Source: Pseudomonas azotoformans
GTDB lineage: Bacteria; Pseudomonadota; Gammaproteobacteria; Pseudomonadales; Pseudomonadaceae
Direction: 5' to 3'
Length of the DNA stretch: 64,000 nt
NCBI RefSeq assembly: GCF_900103345.1
Contig: NZ_LT629702.1
Location: forward strand, 3,534,001-3,598,000
Shown here: positions 58,247 to 64,000 of the stretch, one piece after another
Layout of the letters: each line of letters begins with the position of its first letter
Position numbering within the stretch: position 1 is the first letter of the stretch
The notes under the pieces: model-generated
Seen by the model: the letters and a program-made list of their open reading frames with translations, nothing else
Databases searched by the model: none
Told to the model about the DNA's origin: nothing
Position numbers and translations under genes: made by a program

Positions 58247-58953
58247 GAGCGGGTCACGCTGGCGGTGAATTGGTAACCGCCGTTGCGTACCGTGCGGATC
58301 ATCGCCGGGCGTTTGGTATCGAATTCCAGCTTGCGGCGCAGGCGGCTCACTTGCACGTCGATGCTGCGGTCAAAAGCGTCATGGCTGTGGCCCCGCGCCA
58401 GGTTCAACAACTGTTCGCGGGTGAGCACGCGCTGGGGGTGTTCGGCGAACACCAGCAGCAGGTCGAACTCGCCGGACGACAACGGGATCATCACCTGGTC
58501 GGGCGACCGTAATTCGCGGCGCGTGAGATCCAGTTGCCAGCCGGCAAAGCGGATCAATGGGCGTGCGACCTCCCCCATCGGCGGTCGCGTTTCACCCGCC
58601 CGACGCAAGACCGCACGCACCCTGGCCAGCAATTCACGGGCATCGAAAGGTTTGCTCAAGTAATCGTCGGCGCCCATTTCCAGGCCTACCACGCGGTCGC
58701 TGAGTTCGCCCATGGCAGTGAGCATGATCACCGGCGTCGCGTATTGCTGGCGCAGGCACTGGCACAGCAGCAGGCCGTTGTCACCGGGCAGCATCAGGTC
58801 GAGGATGATCAGGTCAGCCGGCCGGTGCTCCATGGCCGCCCACAACTCGGCGCCACTGGCAGCCGTCTCGACCCCGTAGCCGTGTTGCAGGAAAAATTTC
58901 TTCAGCAGGGCGAGGACTTCAAGGTCATCGTCCACAATCAACAAGTTGCTCAC
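58243..58953 (-). CDS. OmpR-family response regulator
   Basis: The 236-residue regulator has a receiver with Asp52 (LIILDLMLPGDNG), acidic pocket DDD (8-10) and Lys in YLSKPFDA, and a winged-helix output domain (about 135-232) ending RTVRNGGYQF. The sequence is closest to the OmpR subgroup by eye. It pairs with the adjacent EnvZ-like kinase, 4 nt overlap. A specific regulon cannot be read. Confidence 0.92.
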   Translation of the reverse strand: MSNLLIVDDDLEVLALLKKFFLQHGYGVETAASGAELWAAMEHRPADLIILDLMLPGDNGLLLCQCLRQQYATPVIMLTAMGELSDRVVGLEMGADDYLSKPFDARELLARVRAVLRRAGETRPPMGEVARPLIRFAGWQLDLTRRELRSPDQVMIPLSSGEFDLLLVFAEHPQRVLTREQLLNLARGHSHDAFDRSIDVQVSRLRRKLEFDTKRPAMIRTVRNGGYQFTASVTRS

Positions 58954-59119
58954 CGATGGTCTTCACTGGGTGGGGTCGAGGCGCTATCTAAAACCATTCG
59001 GTGCGGTACGTCATATATTTCAATCGTGCAATAAAGCGTCAACGGCGCAATAAACCAGACATCTTTGCGCAAGGTCGCACTGCCAGGATCGGCCTCCCTT
59101 TTTTGCGGAGACTGTGCCC

Positions 59120-59908
59120 ATGCGCTCGCTGACCTACCCCCAGCATCTGGCCCGCCAGGCAGTGCTGTTGCTGACCGTGTCTTACCTGACGGGCTGCGCA
59201 AGCCCAGCCCCGGTGGCGCCGACTGCCCGCTGCGCGCAGGTGGATTACCCGGTGTATGACCCGGCCGAGTCCGTCAACCGTGGCGTGTTTGCGTTCAACC
59301 GTGTTGTGGATAACTACGCCCTGGCACCCGTTGCACGTGGTTACCGTTACCTGCCGGATTTTTTCCAGCAGGGTGTGCATAACTTCGCGAGCAACTTCAG
59401 CGAGCCGCAGGTATTCATCAACGACCTGCTGCAAGGCAACCCGAGACGGTCGGTCAATACCCTGGGGCGTTTCGCCGTGAACACGACGGTGGGCGTGGTG
59501 GGGCTGTTCGATGTGTCGGACCGCCTGGGCATCCCGCGTCATACAGCCGACTTCGGCCAGACATTCGGTGTGTGGGGGATCGGCAATGGGCCGATTGTCG
59601 AACTGCCGTTGCTGGGCACCAGCAATAGCCGGGATGCGGCGGGCAAGGTCTTGGGCTTCCTGGTTTCGCCACTGGGCGACAGTGATACCGTGCAAACCCT
59701 GGGCACTATCAGCCTGGTGGGCGGCACCGTCGATACCCGTGCGTCATTGTTGCCGCTCACCGACAGCCTGCAGAAACTGCCGGATTACTACAGCGCGTTG
59801 CGCAATGTGGTGGCGGAAAATCGGGCAGCCTTTGTGCGCGAGGGCCGGGAAGGCGCGACATCTCCCGGGCTGGACGGTTGCGCCAACAGCGCCTCGGATG
59901 ACCTCTGA
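59120..59908 (+). CDS. MlaA/VacJ-like outer-membrane lipoprotein
   Basis: The 262-residue protein has a lipobox LTGC (Cys about 26) and the MlaA family pattern: DPAESVNRGVFAFNRVVDNYAL (about 47-68), NFSEPQVFINDLLQGN (about 93-108), RFAVNTTVGVVGLFDVSD (about 118) and DFGQTFGVWGIGNGPIVELPLLG (about 142). MlaA removes misplaced phospholipids from the outer leaflet. ATG 59120 was chosen with GGAG 9 nt upstream; a GTG at 59114 is also in frame. It is a single gene away from the mlaBCDEF operon, divergent from a two-component system. Confidence 0.88.
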   Translation: MRSLTYPQHLARQAVLLLTVSYLTGCASPAPVAPTARCAQVDYPVYDPAESVNRGVFAFNRVVDNYALAPVARGYRYLPDFFQQGVHNFASNFSEPQVFINDLLQGNPRRSVNTLGRFAVNTTVGVVGLFDVSDRLGIPRHTADFGQTFGVWGIGNGPIVELPLLGTSNSRDAAGKVLGFLVSPLGDSDTVQTLGTISLVGGTVDTRASLLPLTDSLQKLPDYYSALRNVVAENRAAFVREGREGATSPGLDGCANSASDDL

Positions 59909-60037
59909 AAGCATTCGCCGCTCGTGTCATATCTTGCGGCAGCGCGTTTATAGCTGACTCGGTTCGCCCTCTATAAGTTTGGCCTCACTTCGCTGCAACA
60001 GGCGAAGTAATCCTCTACTCAATAGAAGGAAACATCC

Positions 60038-60241
60038 ATGCCAAGCGTGATCGATCAAACACTGGGCAGTTTTCAATACCTACCACTGCAGCAGGATGAT
60101 GCAGAGCCCCAGCGCAAGAAGCGCAGCATTGACGTCACACACTCGCCACTGAGCGCCGCCGATCCTGAGAGCACGGCAGCCAGCGACCGTCGCAAAAGCG
60201 GAGGTGGGATAGACACTCTGGGTCAAGGCAGGTTGCTCTAA
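60038..60241 (+). CDS. Small hypothetical protein, 67 residues
   Basis: AGAAGGAAACATCC precedes ATG 60038, an unusually good ribosome site. The protein (MPSVIDQTLGSFQYLPLQQD..) is hydrophilic, basic in the middle (PQRKKRS) and probably unstructured, with no signal, cysteine or known motif. The ribosome site and location support a real gene, but coding function is unproven. Confidence 0.5.
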   Translation: MPSVIDQTLGSFQYLPLQQDDAEPQRKKRSIDVTHSPLSAADPESTAASDRRKSGGGIDTLGQGRLL

Positions 60242-60353
60242 CCCGCTTTAATACGAAGGGCAGTGCACGGCCCTTCGTACTCTTGTTTAACAAAACCATG
60301 ACATTCACTGGGCTAACCTTGCCGGTTAAACCCAGCATGGAACCATTACCTGC

Positions 60354-62246
60354 ATGCCGCACCTCGACACACTGCCCGCCGTATTGGCCGGCCCACTGCT
60401 GCGCCGCCTCGAACCCCGGCGCCTGGTGTTGTGGCTGGTGGGAAGTCGAGCCCTGGAACTGACCCTGCAGTTGCATCTACCCGCCCAAACCCTGGAGATC
60501 AACCTTGATCATTGCCAGGTCGTGCCGGTGGGGCATCATGCTTTTATCCACTTGATCGATGTGCCGCTGGACGAGGCCCTGCCCCAGGACACAACAATCA
60601 GTTACGACGTGTTGTTCGACAACACCGGCATCGCCGAGTGGGCGCCACACCTGCTGTACGCCAACACCCAATACCCGAGCTTCGTTTTGCACAGCCGTAT
60701 CCATCAGTTGGTGCATGGCTCATGCCGCAAACCCCACCACAGCGCCGATGAAGGCCTGCTGTGTGTCGATCGCCTGCTGGCCAACGCCACCACTCCCGCC
60801 GACCGCCCGGCCCTGCTGATGATGAGCGGTGACCAGGTGTACGCCGACGATGTGGCCGGGCCGATGTTACGCGCAATACATGCATTGATCACACGCCTGG
60901 GCCTGTTCGATGAATACCTGGAGGGCGCCGTGGTCGACGACAGCGCAAGCCTCTACGGACATCGCGCCAGTTACTACCATCGTGCCGACCTGCTGCCCGC
61001 ACTGGACAGCAACGAAACCCTGCGTGAACGCTTCTTTGGCGGTGTGAAAAAGCCGATTTTTACCAGCAGCACTGCCGACAATCACCTGGTCACCTTCGCT
61101 GAAGTCATTGCGATGTACTTGCTGGTATGGTCGCCGACGCCCTGGAAACTGATCGCGCCTGAAGCGCCGCAACTGAGCACAGAAGAACTGCAGCGCTACG
61201 CCCGCGAACAGGTGCAGCTCGACCGATTCCGCGAGGGCCTGCCAGGTGTCGCCCGGGTGTTTGCCCACCTGTCCACCTTGATGATCTTTGACGACCACGA
61301 CATCACCGACGATTGGAACCTCAGCGCCCAATGGGAAGCCACCGCCTACGGCCACCCGTTCTCTAAACGCATCATCGGCAACGCTTTGCTGGCCTACCTG
61401 CTGTGCCAGGGCTGGGGCAATCAGCCGGATGCGTTCAGCAAGCTGGTCAGCCAAACCCAGGCGCTTACCTGCCAGCCACAGGCCAATCACCTGGATGCCG
61501 CCGCCCAGGATGAATTGATCGACGCGCTGCTCAAGTTCCAGCAATGGCACTACGTGCTACCCACCACCCCGGCCCTGGTGGTACTCGATACCCGCACCCG
61601 CCGTTGGCGCAGCGAGTTCACCCTCAAGCAACCGTCTGGCCTGCTGGACTGGGAGGCCTTGAGTGAACTGCAACAGGAACTGCTGGACCATCCCTCGGCC
61701 ATCATCGTGTCCCCCGCCCCCATCTTTGGCGTGAAGTTGATCGAAACGGTCCAGAAGATTTTCAGCTGGTGCGGCCACCCGTTGCTGGTGGATGCGGAAA
61801 ACTGGATGGCCCATCGTGGCGCTGCCCAGGTGATCCTCAACATCTTCCGCCACTCGCGCACGCCGGGTAACTACGTGATCCTCTCGGGTGACGTTCACTA
61901 TTCGTTCGTCTACGAAGTGCTGATCCGCCATCGCAACGCCGGCCCAAGGATCTGGCAGATCACCAGCAGCGGCATCAAGAACGAGTTCCCCCCACGCCTG
62001 CTGGAATGGTTCGACCGCCTCAACCGTTGGCTTTACTCCCCCCGCTCGCCCCTCAACGGGTTCACGCGCCGTCGCAGCATGCAGGTGGTACCGCATATTC
62101 CCGAGCACGCCGAAGCGGGCGAGCGGTTATGGAATTCAGCGGGGATTGGCCAGGTGTTTTTCAACGAGCAGGGCCAGCCTGAAGCGATCTACCAGCACAA
62201 CGCGGATGGGCGGGTGCGGACGGAAATGACTGCACCTGACCAATAG
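60354..62246 (+). CDS. PhoD-like metallophosphatase
   Basis: The 630-residue protein has PhoD/alkaline-phosphatase D metal motifs: MSGDQVYADD (about 160), FDDHDITDDWNLS (about 307-319) and LSGDVHYSFVYE (about 508). Unlike secreted PhoD it has no Tat or Sec signal, so it is likely cytoplasmic. The substrate is unknown; PhoD relatives cleave phosphodiesters or monoesters. No SD is strongly evident upstream. It stands alone before the diguanylate cyclase. Confidence 0.8.
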   Translation: MPHLDTLPAVLAGPLLRRLEPRRLVLWLVGSRALELTLQLHLPAQTLEINLDHCQVVPVGHHAFIHLIDVPLDEALPQDTTISYDVLFDNTGIAEWAPHLLYANTQYPSFVLHSRIHQLVHGSCRKPHHSADEGLLCVDRLLANATTPADRPALLMMSGDQVYADDVAGPMLRAIHALITRLGLFDEYLEGAVVDDSASLYGHRASYYHRADLLPALDSNETLRERFFGGVKKPIFTSSTADNHLVTFAEVIAMYLLVWSPTPWKLIAPEAPQLSTEELQRYAREQVQLDRFREGLPGVARVFAHLSTLMIFDDHDITDDWNLSAQWEATAYGHPFSKRIIGNALLAYLLCQGWGNQPDAFSKLVSQTQALTCQPQANHLDAAAQDELIDALLKFQQWHYVLPTTPALVVLDTRTRRWRSEFTLKQPSGLLDWEALSELQQELLDHPSAIIVSPAPIFGVKLIETVQKIFSWCGHPLLVDAENWMAHRGAAQVILNIFRHSRTPGNYVILSGDVHYSFVYEVLIRHRNAGPRIWQITSSGIKNEFPPRLLEWFDRLNRWLYSPRSPLNGFTRRRSMQVVPHIPEHAEAGERLWNSAGIGQVFFNEQGQPEAIYQHNADGRVRTEMTAPDQ

Positions 62247-62383
62247 CCATTAGCCATCAACCTTTCGCCGTACATCTGCCCTATTCAAAGCGCCCCGGCC
62301 CCGTTGTACAGTAGCGCCAGCCACGGAGTATCGGCGTCAACAACGGCAGGCTTTGCAGGCCTGCCCACGCAAGGAACGCGCAG

Positions 62384-63397
62384 ATGGGCGATACCTCCGA
62401 CAACAATCCGTTGAAACAGGACTTTTCTCACTTCAACGCCGACATGCTGCACACCGTTCTCGAATTGGTCAGCGACGGGATCTGGGACTGGAACGCCAAC
62501 ACCGGGTTCGTCTACCGCAACCCAGGCTGGTACGAAATGCTCGGTTATCCCCGCCATGCGCTGGAGAACAGTGTATTCACCTGGGAAAACGTGATTCACC
62601 CGGACGACTACCCCCGGGTGATGACGCTGTTTGACGACTACATCCACCGTCGCGCCCCTCACTACCAAGCCGAATACCGCTGTCGCAAAAAAGATGGCAG
62701 CTACCTCTGGATCGAAGACCGTGGCTACGTGATTGCGCGTAACGCCGACGGCTCGGTCGCACGGATGGTGGGCGCCCACCGCGACATTCATCTGCGAAAA
62801 TGCTCCGTCGAGCAGTTGGAGCAACGCAACCAATCCCTTGAGGTACTGGTGGCCGAGCGCACACGCGAATTGTCGCGGGTCAACCAGCAGTTGCAGCTAC
62901 AGCTGGATGAAAACCGCTCGTTGGCCGAACGGGATGCCCTGACCCTGGTCGCCAACCGCTACCGCCTGGAGAAAGTGTTGCTGGAAGAATGCGACCGCGC
63001 CCAGCGCTTTCGCCTGCCGCTGGTGTTGATCGCAATGGATATCGATGACTTCAAGCCGATCAATGACCGTTTTGGTCATGGCGTGGGCGATCAGACGCTG
63101 GTGCAGGTGGTGGAATGCCTGCAACGCTGTATTCGCCCAGGTGATCTGTTGGCCCGATGGGGCGGCGACGAGTTTGTGCTGGTCCTGCCCAAGACCTCGC
63201 TGGACAGCGCGAAGGCACTGGCAAAGAGCATCCGCCAGCAATTGAGCGACAGCTCGCACAGCCACGACTTCACCGTCACCTTGAGCCTGGGCGTGGCCGA
63301 GCGCGAACGGGATGAGTCCCCCGCCGCCCTGATAGCGCGTGCCGACCAGGCGTTGTATCGCGCCAAGGCGGCGGGGAAGGATGGGGTATCTGAATAA
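62384..63397 (+). CDS. PAS-GGDEF diguanylate cyclase
   Basis: The 337-residue protein has one PAS/PAC domain (about 20-145, WDWNANTGFVYRNPGWYEMLGY..YRCRKKDGSYLWIEDRG), a short coiled-coil (QLEQRNQSLEVLVAERTREL) and a GGDEF domain with intact GGDEF at 260-264 and an RPGD inhibitory I-site at 251-254. It therefore should make cyclic di-GMP and be product-inhibited. No membrane segment. The PAS ligand is unknown. Confidence 0.94.
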   Translation: MGDTSDNNPLKQDFSHFNADMLHTVLELVSDGIWDWNANTGFVYRNPGWYEMLGYPRHALENSVFTWENVIHPDDYPRVMTLFDDYIHRRAPHYQAEYRCRKKDGSYLWIEDRGYVIARNADGSVARMVGAHRDIHLRKCSVEQLEQRNQSLEVLVAERTRELSRVNQQLQLQLDENRSLAERDALTLVANRYRLEKVLLEECDRAQRFRLPLVLIAMDIDDFKPINDRFGHGVGDQTLVQVVECLQRCIRPGDLLARWGGDEFVLVLPKTSLDSAKALAKSIRQQLSDSSHSHDFTVTLSLGVAERERDESPAALIARADQALYRAKAAGKDGVSE

Positions 63398-63408
63398 CAG
63401 CCCCCGTG

Positions 63409-64000
63409 TTACCGAACCGGCGGCGCGTACTGGATGCCGCCGTTGTTCCACAGCGCGTTGAGCCCGCGCTTGATCTTCAGCACGCTGCCCTGGCCGATAT
63501 TGCGCTCGAACACCTCACCGTAGTTGCCGACCTGCTTGACGATCTGCACCACCCAATCCTTGCGCAGCTTGAGGTCCTTGCCGTATTCGCCATCCGCCCC
63601 CAGCAACCGCGCGACATCCGGGTTTTTGGTGGTCTTGGCTTGCTCTTCGACGTTCTGCGAGGTGATGCCCATTTCCTCGGCATTGAGCATGGCGAACAAG
63701 GTCCACTTGACGATGCTGAACCACTCGTCGTCGCCCTTACGCACCAACGGCCCCAACGGTTCCTTGGAGATCACTTCCGGCAGCACCACGAACTCGTCCG
63801 GGTGGGCCATCTTGATACGCTGGGCATACAGGCCCGACTGGTCGGTGGTCAGCACGTCGCAACGCCCGGCTTCCAGGCCCTTGGCGCTTTCGTCGGCGGT
63901 GTCGAAGGTGATCGGCGTGTACTTCATGCCGTGGGTGCGGAAGTAATCCGAGACGTTCAGCTCGGTGGTGGTGCCGGCCTGGATACACACGGTCGCGCCG
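63409..64000 (-). CDS. aapJ: Amino-acid ABC transporter substrate-binding protein, C-terminal part
   Basis: The visible 196 C-terminal residues match AapJ-type periplasmic binding proteins of the general L-amino-acid transporter: GATVCIQAGTTTELN, ITFDTADESAKGLEAGRCDVLTTD, ISKEPLGPLVRKGDDEWF and the C-terminal ALWNNGGIQYAPPVR. The N-terminus and signal peptide are beyond the right edge; the permease genes aapQM usually lie downstream of aapJ, but here the next genes on that side are the unrelated diguanylate cyclase and PhoD-like genes. Confidence 0.85.
   Translation of the reverse strand, partial: GATVCIQAGTTTELNVSDYFRTHGMKYTPITFDTADESAKGLEAGRCDVLTTDQSGLYAQRIKMAHPDEFVVLPEVISKEPLGPLVRKGDDEWFSIVKWTLFAMLNAEEMGITSQNVEEQAKTTKNPDVARLLGADGEYGKDLKLRKDWVVQIVKQVGNYGEVFERNIGQGSVLKIKRGLNALWNNGGIQYAPPVR

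Overview
The window is chromosomal DNA of a fluorescent Pseudomonas, most likely of the P. fluorescens group. The evidence is the protein sequences, the gene order (iscRSUA-hscBA-fdx-iscX-ndk-rlmN-pilW-rodZ-ispG-hisS-yfgM-bamB-der and queA-tgt-yajC-secDF), the high GC content, and many intergenic palindromes of the GTGGGAGGGGGCTTGC type that are typical of Pseudomonas REP/REPIN elements. Nearly all of it is coding. No rRNA, CRISPR array, insertion sequence or prophage was seen.

Layout. 1-1.6 kb: the start of a hipBA toxin-antitoxin operon (hipA runs off the left edge) with a cluster of palindromic operators, then a lipoprotein hydrolase. 1.9-4.2 kb: a type V autotransporter. 4.2-7.4 kb: guaBA (GMP synthesis). 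7.6-12.3 kb: a zinc-ribbon protein, a TauE-type permease, a divergent LysR regulator, xseA and an M23 peptidase. 12.4-14.3 kb: leuA behind a short leader ORF. 14.4-16.4 kb: an omega-amidase and a methionine/glutamine aminotransferase that probably work in sequence. 16.5-31.5 kb: a long minus-strand housekeeping block from iscR to der. 31.8-40.6 kb: cysE, trmJ, suhB, a glycine-zipper protein and the Sec accessory/queuosine cluster. 40.7 kb: tRNA-Leu(CAA).

40.9-45.2 kb is the most accessory-looking stretch. It has an unrecognised small gene, a LysE exporter, a PH-like protein, a colicin E3-type rRNase toxin with its immunity protein, and a downstream frameshifted gene. The toxin is unusual because it has the pyocin-S and E3 nuclease regions but no room for the receptor-binding part of a secreted pyocin, and a residue described for the E3 active site (His513) is Lys here.

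45.2-64 kb is sensory and envelope biology: a two-component system divergent from a PepSY protein and cytochrome b561; a sialidase-like protein, a membrane protein and an LtaS-type phosphotransferase; cytochrome c; a Coq7-like protein; a response regulator with a heme oxygenase-bacteriophytochrome pair (red-light sensing); a second two-component system divergent from an MlaA-like lipoprotein; a PhoD-like phosphatase; a PAS-GGDEF diguanylate cyclase; and the 3' part of an AapJ-type binding protein.

Regulatory features readable by eye include a guaB promoter, an IscR type-1 site on the isc promoter, a tRNA promoter, an intercistronic hairpin between iscS and iscU, and a -10 box for ndk lying inside the isc terminator stem. 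All calls rest on reading the sequence and on recalled family features; no database search was run.
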